From Hoeflea_A sp965228785 (GTDB lineage: Bacteria; Pseudomonadota; Alphaproteobacteria; Rhizobiales; Rhizobiaceae), in the NCBI GenBank assembly GCA_965228785.1, contig CBDDIF010000001.1, positions 2,046,001 to 2,110,000 of the forward strand: a stretch of DNA of 64,000 nucleotides, in the 5' to 3' direction. The notes beneath the pieces were generated by a model. That model saw nothing but the letters and a program-made list of their open reading frames with translations, was not told the origin of the DNA and did no database searches. A program made the position numbers and the translations under genes. Positions 15,529 through 24,365 of the stretch are shown here, piece by piece. Each line of letters opens with the position of its first letter. The stretch's first letter is position 1.

Positions 15529-16572
15529 ATGACCGAAGAGCAGCGTATTATCTCGCCGGAACCGACCGGTGACGAAGCCGACGCTTCACTGCGGCCACAA
15601 TCACTCGATGAATTCACCGGTCAGGCCGAAGCGCGCGCCAATCTCAAGGTGTTTATTGAAGCGGCCAAGGCGCGCGGAGAAGCACTTGACCATGTCCTCT
15701 TTGTGGGCCCGCCCGGCCTCGGCAAGACAACCTTGGCTCAGATCATGGCCAAGGAACTGGGCGTCAATTTCCGCTCGACATCCGGCCCTGTTATCGCCAA
15801 ATCCGGCGACCTGGCTGCGCTGCTTACGAATCTCGAAGAACGCGATGTGCTGTTCATCGACGAAATCCACCGTCTCAATCCGGCGGTCGAGGAGATTCTC
15901 TATCCGGCGATGGAGGACTATCAGCTCGACCTGATCATCGGCGAGGGACCGGCTGCCCGTTCGGTCAAGATCGACCTTGCCAAGTTCACGCTTGTCGCGG
16001 CGACGACCCGGCTCGGCCTTCTGACCACGCCGCTGCGCGACCGTTTCGGAATTCCGGTGCGGCTCAACTTCTACACGGTCGAGGAGCTTGAGCAGATCGT
16101 GCGGCGCGGGGCTCGGCTGATGGGCCTTGGCATGACCGACGATGGCGCCCTTGAAATTGCACGTAGGGCTCGCGGTACGCCACGCATCTCTGGTCGTTTG
16201 CTGCGCCGGGTGCGCGACTTCGCAGAAGTTGCCAAGGCAGAGGCGGTCGATCGCGAGATTGCCGATACGGCCCTGACCCGCCTGTCGGTGGATCGTCGCG
16301 GGCTGGACCAGCTCGACATGCGCTACCTCACCATGATCGCCCACAATTTTGGTGGCGGACCCGTCGGCGTCGAGACCATCGCCGCGGGATTGTCGGAACC
16401 GCGCGACGCCATCGAGGACATTATCGAGCCCTATCTGATCCAGCAGGGTTTCATCCAGCGCACGCCGCGCGGCCGGCTGCTGACGGCCAATGCCTGGAAA
16501 CACTTGGGGCTGACCGTACCGAAAGACCTGGAACAGCAGCAGATCAGCCTGTTTCAGGAGGATGACCGGTAG
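15529..16572 (+). CDS. ruvB: Holliday junction branch migration ATPase RuvB
   Basis: A 347-residue AAA+ motor that drives branch migration with RuvA. It shows LRPQSLDEFTGQ, Walker A GPPGLGKTTLA, Walker B LFIDEIHRL, sensor 1 LVAATTRLGLLTTPLRDRFG and a C-terminal winged helix (EPYLIQQGFIQRTPRGRLLTANAWKHL). Last gene of ruvCAB; it ends 3 bp from the convergent LysR gene. Confidence 0.97.
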   Translation: MTEEQRIISPEPTGDEADASLRPQSLDEFTGQAEARANLKVFIEAAKARGEALDHVLFVGPPGLGKTTLAQIMAKELGVNFRSTSGPVIAKSGDLAALLTNLEERDVLFIDEIHRLNPAVEEILYPAMEDYQLDLIIGEGPAARSVKIDLAKFTLVAATTRLGLLTTPLRDRFGIPVRLNFYTVEELEQIVRRGARLMGLGMTDDGALEIARRARGTPRISGRLLRRVRDFAEVAKAEAVDREIADTALTRLSVDRRGLDQLDMRYLTMIAHNFGGGPVGVETIAAGLSEPRDAIEDIIEPYLIQQGFIQRTPRGRLLTANAWKHLGLTVPKDLEQQQISLFQEDDR

Positions 16573-16575
16573 CGG

Positions 16576-17439
16576 TCAGGCGATGTCGGCGGCGCAGCGG
16601 AGAAATCCTGCCACCGCCGGGGTGTTGCGGCTCGACGTCAGGCAAATGACCTCGTCGACGTTGGCGTTTTCAAACCCGGAAACCGGGATTGTGCGAAACT
16701 GCTCCTGACCAGAGACCTCTCGGTCATAGGCGAAACCGATACCCAGGCCTCGGACAACAGCTGTGAACACAGCCTCCCGGCTGCCGAGCGTCAATGCCGG
16801 TGTCACGGTCATGCCCTCGCGTTGAAAGTAAGCCGAGACCCTGGCCTGGGTGCTGGAACCTCTCTCGCGGAAGATCAGCTTTTCCGATGCCAGCGACGCT
16901 AGCGAAACCTGGTCGGTGGATACAAGTGCGTGATCGGTGGGTATGAGAGCGACCAGACTCTGTTCGGCAACGGGATACCGCAAGACTTTGCTGCTCTCCG
17001 GCGCTCCGGCGAGTACGGCGACATCCACTTTCAGGTCTAACAACGATGACCAGGTGCCTGCGGCGTTGTCCATGGTGACCTCCACCCGAATGTCGGGTCG
17101 CCGCTCGCAGAACGCTTCCACGATATCGATGGCGACGTGCGGTCCGTCGGCTCCGATCACCAGACTGCCCCGGTATTTGCCCGCGGCCGGCCGCAGAATG
17201 GCCATGGCGTCCCGCTCGGCCCGCAGCATTCGGCTTGTAGCTTCGAACAGCGCCTGTCCCTCGGCATTCAGGTCCCACCGATGTCCGCTGCGGCGAAACA
17301 GGCTTGTTCCGGATTCGGTTTCCAACCGCTTGATGTGCAGTGATATGGCAGGCTGCGTCACGTTCAGCTTGGCAGCCGCCTTCTGAACGCTGCCTTCGGC
17401 GGCGACCGCATGAAACGCTCTGAGCTGCGCGTAAGACAA
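16576..17439 (-). CDS. LysR-family transcriptional regulator
   Basis: A 287-residue LysR regulator. The N-terminal winged helix-turn-helix reads MSYAQLRAFHAVAAEGSVQKAAAKLNVTQPAISLHIKRLE; the C-terminal periplasmic-binding-like domain starts near residue 92 (GSLVIGADGP). It is divergent from the ureidoglycolate-lyase-like gene at 17564 and probably controls it. The 124-bp shared promoter region is AT-rich and contains CACAC and GTGTG half-sites about 40 bp apart that could be a LysR box. Confidence 0.9.
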   Translation of the reverse strand: MSYAQLRAFHAVAAEGSVQKAAAKLNVTQPAISLHIKRLETESGTSLFRRSGHRWDLNAEGQALFEATSRMLRAERDAMAILRPAAGKYRGSLVIGADGPHVAIDIVEAFCERRPDIRVEVTMDNAAGTWSSLLDLKVDVAVLAGAPESSKVLRYPVAEQSLVALIPTDHALVSTDQVSLASLASEKLIFRERGSSTQARVSAYFQREGMTVTPALTLGSREAVFTAVVRGLGIGFAYDREVSGQEQFRTIPVSGFENANVDEVICLTSSRNTPAVAGFLRCAADIA

Positions 17440-17563
17440 GCTTTTTCTTCACTCCGGCCGATCAATGACATAACTCACACTAAAGAATTTTGTAGAAAAA
17501 TAAATTTGATTGTGTGCCATCCCCTCCACTAATTGGCACCGTGCGACGAACGGAGGAGCAACA

Positions 17564-18223
17564 ATGAGCCATTCAGCCCCGACCTACATTTTCGATGCCA
17601 GTGAGAAACCCTCTCTCGATCTGTTTGATGTTCCGCTGATCGTCGCCACGGACGATTCCGTCAAGGAGTATGGATGCCTGGTCGATGATCCGGAGGGCTT
17701 TGAGATCGAGATTGTTCAATGGCCCGCGCAGGGTTGGCGGCCGGTGGATGCGGGGACCGGGGACGAGGCTGGTTTCGTGGAAGGCATCTTTCACGGCAAT
17801 TGGAAAGGCGACGTGCTCTACGGTTCGAATGAGGCGGTCAACGGCAACTACGTTTTGGGCTGGTCGACTGATCCGCAGAGTGCTTCGGCGGAGGCGGCGA
17901 CAGCGCCGCGAGACAAGGTACTATTGTGGCACATGAACTATCATCCGGACGGCGGCCAGATGTTCTTCCCGCTGGACAACAAACCCTTCGTCGTTCCGGT
18001 GGCGCTGCCCGGAGACGACCTGGCACCGGACAAGGTGGTGGCCTTCTGGTGTGATGGCTCACGCGGTCTCTACATTCATCCCAACATCTGGCACGAGGGC
18101 ATCTTTCCGGTGCAAGACGACCAGCGCTTTCTCGACCGGCAGGGCCGTGTTCATGCGCGGGTGAGCTGCGACATTGGCGCGGAGTTCGGAGTTTATCTTT
18201 CGGTGCCGCTGAAGCTCGACTAG
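17564..18223 (+). CDS. ureidoglycolate lyase-like cupin protein
   Basis: A 219-residue protein resembling the AllA/ureidoglycolate lyase cupin family: MNYHPDGGQMFFPLDNKPFVVPVALPGDD, then WCDGSRGLYIHPNIWHEGIFPV and RVHARVSCDIGAEFGVYLSVPL, which match the beta-strands and the His-containing loop of that family. The ATG at 17564 has a strong CGGAGGAG site; the upstream 18-codon extension lacks one. If catalytic it would release urea from ureidoglycolate in purine breakdown, but no other allantoin genes are present, so the substrate may differ. Its stop codon and that of the convergent sqdC gene share the bases CTAG. Confidence 0.6.
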   Translation: MSHSAPTYIFDASEKPSLDLFDVPLIVATDDSVKEYGCLVDDPEGFEIEIVQWPAQGWRPVDAGTGDEAGFVEGIFHGNWKGDVLYGSNEAVNGNYVLGWSTDPQSASAEAATAPRDKVLLWHMNYHPDGGQMFFPLDNKPFVVPVALPGDDLAPDKVVAFWCDGSRGLYIHPNIWHEGIFPVQDDQRFLDRQGRVHARVSCDIGAEFGVYLSVPLKLD

Positions 18224-19107
18224 ATGCTACCGACCACGGCGCTGACTTCCTTGTGCAACAGCGCATTTCCTCCAGGATGCCACCCCAGGTCCCGCAAACG
18301 GGCGGTATCCGCCAGATTGTAGCGCGACCGGTCAGCGACCGGCGGAAGCGGATGCTTGCATCCCGTCTGGTCCTGGACGAGGGTCAGAAGATCGCGCCGA
18401 TCAAGCTCCAGGTCGGAAACATTGAAACTTTCGCCGGCCACGCTTTCTGTCGGCGCTTCCAGAACCAATTGTATTGCTGCCGCGACGTCGTGGCCGTGCA
18501 CCTCGGTTCCGAAACGCGGTTCGATGGGCTGACCGGCAAGATAGGCCTCGAAGAGTTCGGACCATTTGTGTGTCCCTCCGTAGGGCGGCTGGCCGTAGAC
18601 ACCGGTCGGGCGCAGGCTGACGCCGCAGACGGCCGACATGCCCGCCAGATGCTCTTCAGCTGCAGCCTTTACCAATCCGTAATGGGTGTCGGGGTGACAG
18701 AGCGTTTCTTCCGTCACCACAGCGCCGGCGGGTTGGCGACCGTAGACGGCTCGGCTCGACAGGAAGACCACCCTCTCAAGACCGGCCGCCGCCGCTGCCT
18801 CGAACAAATGCAGTGTTGCCATGTAGTTGCGGTCCCAGAACCCTTTGACGTCGCGGCCCTCACCGCCGCGATAGCGACCGGGAACACGGTCGAAGGCTGC
18901 ATGCACCAGCGCGTCGAAACCAGTCAGTAGGCCACCAAAGTCCTCTGCGGGACCGAGATCCAACGGCCGAAATCCAACGTCTGATGGAAAGCGGGTGTCT
19001 GGCCAGTTGCGACCGGCAATGATGACCTTCCAACCACCGGCACGAAGGGCTTCGACCGTGAAGCGGCCGACCAATCCTGTGCCGCCGGTGACGAAAACCC
19101 GTTTCAC
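18220..19107 (-). CDS. sqdC: NAD-dependent epimerase/reductase, SqdC-like
   Basis: A 295-residue extended short-chain dehydrogenase/reductase. VTGGTGLVGRFTVEALRAGG is the N-terminal dinucleotide loop and HYGLVKAAAEEHL supplies the YxxxK catalytic pair. It overlaps the glycosyltransferase gene by 4 bp and is the third gene of an sqdB-sqdD-sqdC order known from Rhodobacter and Sinorhizobium sulfolipid loci; SqdC's exact role there is not settled. The symbol is assigned from context more than from sequence. Confidence 0.68.
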   Translation of the reverse strand: MKRVFVTGGTGLVGRFTVEALRAGGWKVIIAGRNWPDTRFPSDVGFRPLDLGPAEDFGGLLTGFDALVHAAFDRVPGRYRGGEGRDVKGFWDRNYMATLHLFEAAAAAGLERVVFLSSRAVYGRQPAGAVVTEETLCHPDTHYGLVKAAAEEHLAGMSAVCGVSLRPTGVYGQPPYGGTHKWSELFEAYLAGQPIEPRFGTEVHGHDVAAAIQLVLEAPTESVAGESFNVSDLELDRRDLLTLVQDQTGCKHPLPPVADRSRYNLADTARLRDLGWHPGGNALLHKEVSAVVGSI

Positions 19108-19964
19108 CTGGATGCTGTCGGGTTGGGAAGTTCGTCAATCGGCGGGATTGGCGACCCATCGCGATAGGTCTGCCAGAGCTGGATCAACGGCTGCAGCTGC
19201 GCTGCCTTCGGATTATCCGCCTCCCAAGGTTTTTCGTACTGGTAATGGACAATGGAGATAGACTTCCAGTCCCACAGGTCCGGAAGGTTGAACCAGACAT
19301 ATTGCAGCATGTTGTAAAACACCGGAAGGCCGTGCCAGTCGGGAAAAAAGGTCTGCAGGAAGGTCTGGTCGGTTCGCCGCCAGAACGCGTCCGGTTTGTC
19401 GAGTGCTTGCAGCATGGCGGCAAAGGTTGCTGCGGAGGGAACAGCCACGAAGACGCCGGAGTTGAGCCGGTGAAAGTCGGCAAGCGACTCGTAGACGTTT
19501 GGGGCGGCCGAAAATTCTGGGTAGCCGAACAACTTGTCGATGTTGCGTAGCACGACAGCGTCGGCGTCAATGAAGACGCAGGCGGCATACTCTTCGAGTT
19601 GCCAGAGCCGCAACTTGACGAAATTGTCGAGCGGGGTGTGGAACGCCGGCTTGCGGCCCTTGGTGAAGGGCGCTTGTCCGTGCAGCCTGCCGCGGGCGTG
19701 ACGTTCGTTGAATGCGTCGGACGTCGGCAGCAGCTCGGCACGGATCAATCGCGCGCCGAGCGCCTTGACGGGACCGAGTGCCTCTTCGGAAACGCCACCG
19801 GTGTAAAGAACCACTATGTCGGCATCAGTGCCCGTCAGCGTCAGAGAACGGACCAGGGCGAGGGCACCGCCGACATAATCTTCATTGGTGACCAGCGTGA
19901 CATAGGCGCGGGTTGCGCCGGCGGGCCGGGACGCATTCAGGGCATTCCCGCCCGGGTCCTGCAT
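19104..19964 (-). CDS. sqdD: glycosyltransferase family 8-like, SqdD
   Basis: A 286-residue glycogenin-like (GT8-type) transferase: AYVTLVTNEDYVGGALALVRSL at the N-terminus, the metal/nucleotide-sugar motif VFIDADAVVLRNIDKLFG (DAD), and NSGVFVAVPS downstream. In R. sphaeroides and S. meliloti SqdD is the proposed sulfoquinovosyl transferase that moves sulfoquinovose from UDP-sulfoquinovose to diacylglycerol. It lies 3 bp after sqdB and overlaps sqdC by 4 bp, supporting the operon assignment. Confidence 0.78.
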   Translation of the reverse strand: MQDPGGNALNASRPAGATRAYVTLVTNEDYVGGALALVRSLTLTGTDADIVVLYTGGVSEEALGPVKALGARLIRAELLPTSDAFNERHARGRLHGQAPFTKGRKPAFHTPLDNFVKLRLWQLEEYAACVFIDADAVVLRNIDKLFGYPEFSAAPNVYESLADFHRLNSGVFVAVPSAATFAAMLQALDKPDAFWRRTDQTFLQTFFPDWHGLPVFYNMLQYVWFNLPDLWDWKSISIVHYQYEKPWEADNPKAAQLQPLIQLWQTYRDGSPIPPIDELPNPTASR

Positions 19965-19967
19965 TGC

Positions 19968-21188
19968 TCAGGAAACCGTCTTGAGCGATTTGCCTTCCGG
20001 GTCCGTATTGATGGTCGGCGCTATGTCCTTGGTCCAGGCGGAGACAGCCGGGATCCGGCTGCGGTCGACGCGGTAGGCATATTTGCGCGAAACATCGACA
20101 ACTTCACTCAACAAACCTTCTTCCAGCGTGATCGGATCGAGGCCGAGATCGAGGAACTGGTCGTTCTTGACCACCAGGTCGTTTTCGGCGGCTTCCTTGC
20201 GCGGGTTCGGCAGATAGGCGACATCGCCGCCGGTGAGCCTGGCGACGAGTTCGGCCAGGTCGCGCACCCGGTGGGTCTCGGTCATCTGGTTGAAGATCTT
20301 GACCTGGTCGCCACGCTGCGGAGGGTTATTCAGCGCCAGCTCGATGCAGCGTACCGAATCCTGGATGTGAATGAAGGCGCGAGTCTGCCCGCCGGTGCCA
20401 TGGACCGTCAGCGGATAGCCGATGGCCGCCTGGATCAGGAAGCGGTTGAGCACAGTGCCGTAATCGCCGTCATAATCGAAACGGTTGATCAACTGCTCGT
20501 GGCGTCGCGTCTGGTCCGTATGGGTGCCCCAGACGATGCCCTGGTGCAGATCGGTAATCCGCACGCCGTCATTCTTGGCATAGAACTGGAAGAGCAACTG
20601 ATCGAGGCACTTGGTCATGTGGTAGATCGAGCCGGGATTGGCCGGATAAAGAATGTCCTGCTGGACAGTTTCGCCGTCCATCGTCTCGATGCCAACCGGC
20701 AGATAGCCTTCCGGGATTGCCGCGCCCACGGTCGAATAACCGTAGACGCCCATGGTGCCCAGATGCACCAGGTGCGCGTCGCAGTCGGTCTCGACCATGG
20801 CGTTGAGCAGGTTGTGACTGGCGTTGACGTTGTTGTTGACCGTATAGTTCTTGTGGCGGTCGGATTTCATCGAATAGGGTGCTGCCCGCTGTTCGGCGAA
20901 ATGCACGATGGCATCCGGTTTCTGCTCTGCAAGCCAGGCCTTGAACACGTCGTAGTCGCGGGCGATGTCGATCAGATGGAAATGGATGCGCCGGCCGGTT
21001 TCCTGATGCCAGATGCGAGTTCGTTCCTGGATGGAATCCATTGGCGTCAGAGATTGCACGCCGAGTTCGGTGTCGATCCAGCGGCGGCTCAAATTATCTA
21101 TGATGTGAACGTCATGACCCTGATCCGACAGGTGAAGTGCCGTCGGCCAGCCGACAAAGCCGTCACCGCCGAGAACTGCAATTTTCAT
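19968..21188 (-). CDS. sqdB: UDP-sulfoquinovose synthase
   Basis: A 406-residue SQD1/SqdB-type enzyme that makes UDP-sulfoquinovose from UDP-glucose and sulfite. It begins KIAVLGGDGFVGWPTALHLSDQGHDV, has HFAEQRAAPYSM, TMGVYGYSTVGAAIPEG, and the catalytic YHMTKCLDQ (YxxxK), followed by GIVWGTHTDQTRRHEQLINRFDYDGDYGTVLNRF, characteristic of the family. First gene of the sqdBDC operon for the sulfolipid SQDG, a phosphate-saving membrane lipid. Confidence 0.93.
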   Translation of the reverse strand: MKIAVLGGDGFVGWPTALHLSDQGHDVHIIDNLSRRWIDTELGVQSLTPMDSIQERTRIWHQETGRRIHFHLIDIARDYDVFKAWLAEQKPDAIVHFAEQRAAPYSMKSDRHKNYTVNNNVNASHNLLNAMVETDCDAHLVHLGTMGVYGYSTVGAAIPEGYLPVGIETMDGETVQQDILYPANPGSIYHMTKCLDQLLFQFYAKNDGVRITDLHQGIVWGTHTDQTRRHEQLINRFDYDGDYGTVLNRFLIQAAIGYPLTVHGTGGQTRAFIHIQDSVRCIELALNNPPQRGDQVKIFNQMTETHRVRDLAELVARLTGGDVAYLPNPRKEAAENDLVVKNDQFLDLGLDPITLEEGLLSEVVDVSRKYAYRVDRSRIPAVSAWTKDIAPTINTDPEGKSLKTVS

Positions 21189-21337
21189 GGACCATCCCTC
21201 CGTTCAAGTGCCGCTGCTCTAGCGTACGAATGTGACAGGTTTGCATGGGTCGAACCGATAACCGGATTTCCTGCCTATGCGCTTGCTCTTACAATAGAAT
21301 TGTGGTCGGTCAACAGCAGACACACCAATAGTTGTGA

Positions 21338-21787
21338 ATGGAGCGTGCGTTGAGCGAATCACTCTCGGGCTCATTGACTGACGGCGGTCACCGGCTTGTG
21401 CAGCGGGTTTATTACGAGGACACGGATTTTTCCGGCGTCGTCTATCACGCCCGTTATCTGCATTTCCTCGAGCGCGGCCGCACGGATTACCTGCGCTGTC
21501 TCGGCATCGAGCAGGGCAACATGACCATCCACGACGAAGAAGGCCTGGCCTTCGTCGTGCGACACATGGACTTGGACTTTCTGGCACCGGCGCGCATGGA
21601 TGATCTTGTGGAGATCCGGACCCGGCCACAGCGGGTTGGCGGCGCCAAGCTAGTTCTTGATCAGGAAATCAGCGTCGGTGAACGGCTGTTGATGGGCGCC
21701 CGGGTGACGATCGCAGTGATCAATTCGTCCGGCCGGCCGCGCCGCCTGCCGGGTTCAGTTGCCGTCCGCTTTGGCGTGGAGCGGTAA
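21338..21787 (+). CDS. ybgC: Tol-Pal-associated acyl-CoA thioesterase YbgC
   Basis: A 149-residue single hot-dog-fold thioesterase. QRVYYEDTDFSGVVYHARYLHFLERGRTDYLR carries the YxDTD catalytic aspartate region of the 4-hydroxybenzoyl-CoA thioesterase/YbgC family. It precedes tolQ by 324 bp, the usual gene order. The ATG at 21338 has no clear Shine-Dalgarno; a TTG at 21350 preceded by GGAG is an alternative start. Confidence 0.92.
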   Translation: MERALSESLSGSLTDGGHRLVQRVYYEDTDFSGVVYHARYLHFLERGRTDYLRCLGIEQGNMTIHDEEGLAFVVRHMDLDFLAPARMDDLVEIRTRPQRVGGAKLVLDQEISVGERLLMGARVTIAVINSSGRPRRLPGSVAVRFGVER

Positions 21788-22111
21788 CACGATCGTTTGA
21801 AAACGTGATGGTCAGGGCATAGAAGGCATTCGAGGCAGTATTTGGGTGTACTTTACTCCGATATGCAGGGCCGCACGTCCTGACTTCGTCACTTGCTAAA
21901 CCAGTCGTTAACCATAATCATGTCCTAATGGCAGGTGTCTGGAAGTCGCAAAAATCCGCGCCTTCCTTTGACCAAATTTTCCCGCGACAAAGCGGGCGGG
22001 TGAGTGGACGGAGCGGAATTCGCCGAACCTGCCAGCGTGTCGCACGCATGAAAAGGCCCTGGGGACCCGGTGCACGTTGTGCCCGGGCGTTCGGATTCGA
22101 AGGTACAAGCG
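21788..22111. other. 324-bp ybgC-tolQ spacer without a gene
   Basis: No coding frame is convincing here. It contains an AT-rich promoter-like patch (CGTTAACCATAATCATG at 21907-21923) and, at 22066-22087, a hairpin CCCGG-t-GCAC / GTGC-c-CGGG ending 24 bp before the tolQ start, which could be a leader structure. The tol operon promoter is probably in this spacer. Confidence 0.4.
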
Positions 22112-22828
22112 ATGGAACAGGTAGGTTTGGCGGCCACGAGCGAGGTGACGCTTTGGTCGCTCTTTATCGAGGCCAGTTTAGTTGTCCAATTGGTGATGGT
22201 CGGTCTCGTCGGGGCCTCCATCTGGACATGGGCTATCATCATCGACAAGAGCATCAATTATATTCGGGCGCGCCGACAGCTCGACCGGTTCGAGCAGATT
22301 TTCTGGTCGGGACAGTCGCTTGAAGAGCTGTATCAGATGCTATCCGGTCGCAAGACGACTGGGATGGGTTCGATCTTCGTGTCTGCGATGAAGGAATGGA
22401 AAAAGTCCTTCGAACGCGGTGCACGATCGCCCATGGGCCTGCAGATGCGCATCGACAAGGCGATGGACGTGACGCTCGCGCGCGAATCCGAACGGCTGGA
22501 GGCGCGCCTCGGCTCGCTGGCTTCCATCGGTTCGTCAGCTCCCTTCATCGGCTTGTTCGGAACCGTGATCGGTATCATGACCTCCTTCCAGGCCATTGCC
22601 GGTTCGAAGTCGACCAACCTGGCGGTTGTCGCCCCCGGCATTGCTGAAGCACTGCTGGCCACGGCGATGGGGCTGCTGGCCGCTATTCCGGCCGTGATCG
22701 CCTACAACAAGTTTACCGCCGATGCCGGCAAGCTGAACGCCCGGATGGAAGGGTTCGCCGACGAATTCTCCGGCATCCTGTCACGCCAGATCGACGAAAA
22801 ATTGCAGCCACGCCAGGCGGCGGAGTAA
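22112..22828 (+). CDS. tolQ: TolQ inner-membrane proton-channel subunit
   Basis: A 238-residue MotA/TolQ/ExbB protein. Three membrane helices are evident: LWSLFIEASLVVQLVMVGLVGASIWTWAIII near the N-terminus, IGLFGTVIGIMTSFQAI, and LLATAMGLLAAIPAVIAYNKF. With TolR it uses the proton-motive force to energise TolA. I used the ATG at 22112 with upstream GAAGGT; the 14-residue extension from 22070 has no family support. It is 4 bp from tolR. Confidence 0.95.
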   Translation: MEQVGLAATSEVTLWSLFIEASLVVQLVMVGLVGASIWTWAIIIDKSINYIRARRQLDRFEQIFWSGQSLEELYQMLSGRKTTGMGSIFVSAMKEWKKSFERGARSPMGLQMRIDKAMDVTLARESERLEARLGSLASIGSSAPFIGLFGTVIGIMTSFQAIAGSKSTNLAVVAPGIAEALLATAMGLLAAIPAVIAYNKFTADAGKLNARMEGFADEFSGILSRQIDEKLQPRQAAE

Positions 22829-22832
22829 GTCC

Positions 22833-23294
22833 ATGGCCATGGCGACAAACGCACCGTCGGGTGGAAACCGGCGCCGTGGCGGTGGCCACCGGCGCGGACG
22901 GCGGATTCAGCCGATGAGCGAGATCAACGTGACGCCGTTCGTCGATGTCATGCTGGTTCTTTTGATCATCTTCATGGTGGCGGCTCCGCTGTTGACCGTC
23001 GGCGTGCCCATCGACCTGCCGGAAACGGAGGCGCGGGCGCTGAACTCGGAGACCCAACCGATCACCGTTTCCGTTAATCAGGACGGATTGATCTACCTGC
23101 AGGAGACTGAGATTCCTCTCGATGAGGTGGTCCCGAAACTCGAGGCGATCGCCACGACTGGGTACCAGGAGCGCATTTATGTGCGCGGCGACCGCAATGC
23201 CGATTACGGAACCGTCATGAAGGTGATGGCCCGCATATCCTCAGCCGGCTACAAAAACCTCGGGCTTGTGACGCTGCAGGAGCAGGATGGCTGA
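22833..23294 (+). CDS. tolR: TolR inner-membrane proton-channel subunit
   Basis: A 153-residue TolR/ExbD protein with a basic N-terminus rich in Gly/Arg, one transmembrane helix carrying the essential Asp (INVTPFVDVMLVLLIIFMVAAPLL), and a periplasmic domain ending YKNLGLVTLQEQDG. The Gly-Arg-rich cytoplasmic tail (GGNRRRGGGHRRGRR) is longer than in enterics. MATNAP, two codons later, is an alternative start. Confidence 0.95.
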   Translation: MAMATNAPSGGNRRRGGGHRRGRRIQPMSEINVTPFVDVMLVLLIIFMVAAPLLTVGVPIDLPETEARALNSETQPITVSVNQDGLIYLQETEIPLDEVVPKLEAIATTGYQERIYVRGDRNADYGTVMKVMARISSAGYKNLGLVTLQEQDG

Positions 23295-23303
23295 GCGTTC
23301 GCG

Positions 23304-24365
23304 ATGAAGTTCGGCCTCATCATATCCGCGCTGTTGCACGCGTCACTCCTCGGCTGGGGGCTGTTTTGGCTGTCAGCGCCGAAGTCGTTTGAAGTGGCTG
23401 ATATCGAAGCACTGCCGGTCGACATCATTCCAGTGTCGTCGATTACCCAAATCCAGGAAGGCGAGCGCGAGGCGCCGGCGGCAGAACGTGCCGCACCACG
23501 GCCGACCGAGCGCCCTGAACCGGTTGAAGACGCTCAGAATGTCGGTAACAACACCGTCGACCTGAAGACGTCGCGCAGCGAGAATCCAAAGCCGAAAACC
23601 GTCGAGGCCGCGCAGGAACCCGAGCAGGCCAAGGTGCCAGTGCCTACACCGGTTCCGGTTCCGGAACCGAAGGCCGTACCGAAGCCGGCCAGCAAACCCG
23701 AACCGGTGCCGGCGACCGAAGTGGCGGCTTTGCCGGAACCTCGCCAGACAGTCCAGCCCGACCCGGTGGAAGAGGCGATCAAATCGGCCGATACGGAAAA
23801 ACCGGAATTCGCGCCGTTGCCCGACAAGGTGCCGACACCGACAGCCCGTCCGGAACGGCCGCCGGCGCAAACGGCGAAGACGCCCGAGCGCAAGAACAAT
23901 GAAGCCCGGAACCAGTCGTCGAAAGTGGCTTCGTCAAAGGAAAGCAAGTTCGATTCCGACGAAGTGGCGGCGTTGCTGAACCGCGAGGAAGCGGCTGGTG
24001 GCGGCGCCAAACGCAGCACGCGGGATTCAGCTCTTGGCGGCCGCCGGACAACCGGCGGCAACAGCCTGTCGCAAAGCGAGATGGACGCCCTTCGCGGTCA
24101 GATCCAGCGCTGCTGGCAGATCGTGCCCGGGATGGCCGACGGCGGTGACGTGCGGGTTCAGGTGACGATGCGGCTCAACCGGTCAGGCGAAATCGACGGT
24201 CAACCGAGCGTCAATGCGAGCGGTGGATCCGAACAGACACGTCGGGTTTTGGCCGGAGGTGCACGACGTGCGGTTCTACGGTGCGCGCCCTACAACCTGC
24301 CGGCGGAAAAATATGAGACCTGGGCCGACGTTGTCGTCAATTTCGACCCGAGCAAGATGTTTTGA
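23304..24365 (+). CDS. tolA: TolA-like envelope-spanning protein
   Basis: A 353-residue TolA. A single N-terminal membrane helix (IISALLHASLLGWGLFWLSA) anchors it to TolQR; residues about 45-215 are a Pro/Glu/Lys-rich extended region (repeats of PVPVPEPKAVPKPASKPEP); the C-terminal domain (from LSQSEMDALRGQIQRCWQIVPG) is the TonB/TolA-C fold that contacts Pal/TolB. The stop codon overlaps the tolB ATG by one base (TGATG). Confidence 0.92.
   Translation: MKFGLIISALLHASLLGWGLFWLSAPKSFEVADIEALPVDIIPVSSITQIQEGEREAPAAERAAPRPTERPEPVEDAQNVGNNTVDLKTSRSENPKPKTVEAAQEPEQAKVPVPTPVPVPEPKAVPKPASKPEPVPATEVAALPEPRQTVQPDPVEEAIKSADTEKPEFAPLPDKVPTPTARPERPPAQTAKTPERKNNEARNQSSKVASSKESKFDSDEVAALLNREEAAGGGAKRSTRDSALGGRRTTGGNSLSQSEMDALRGQIQRCWQIVPGMADGGDVRVQVTMRLNRSGEIDGQPSVNASGGSEQTRRVLAGGARRAVLRCAPYNLPAEKYETWADVVVNFDPSKMF

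Noticed and set aside
19599..21353. 584-codon plus-strand ORF antisense to sqdD and sqdB
   Set aside because: Spans two genes that have unmistakable family motifs on the other strand; its product has no recognisable domain and crosses the intergenic region.
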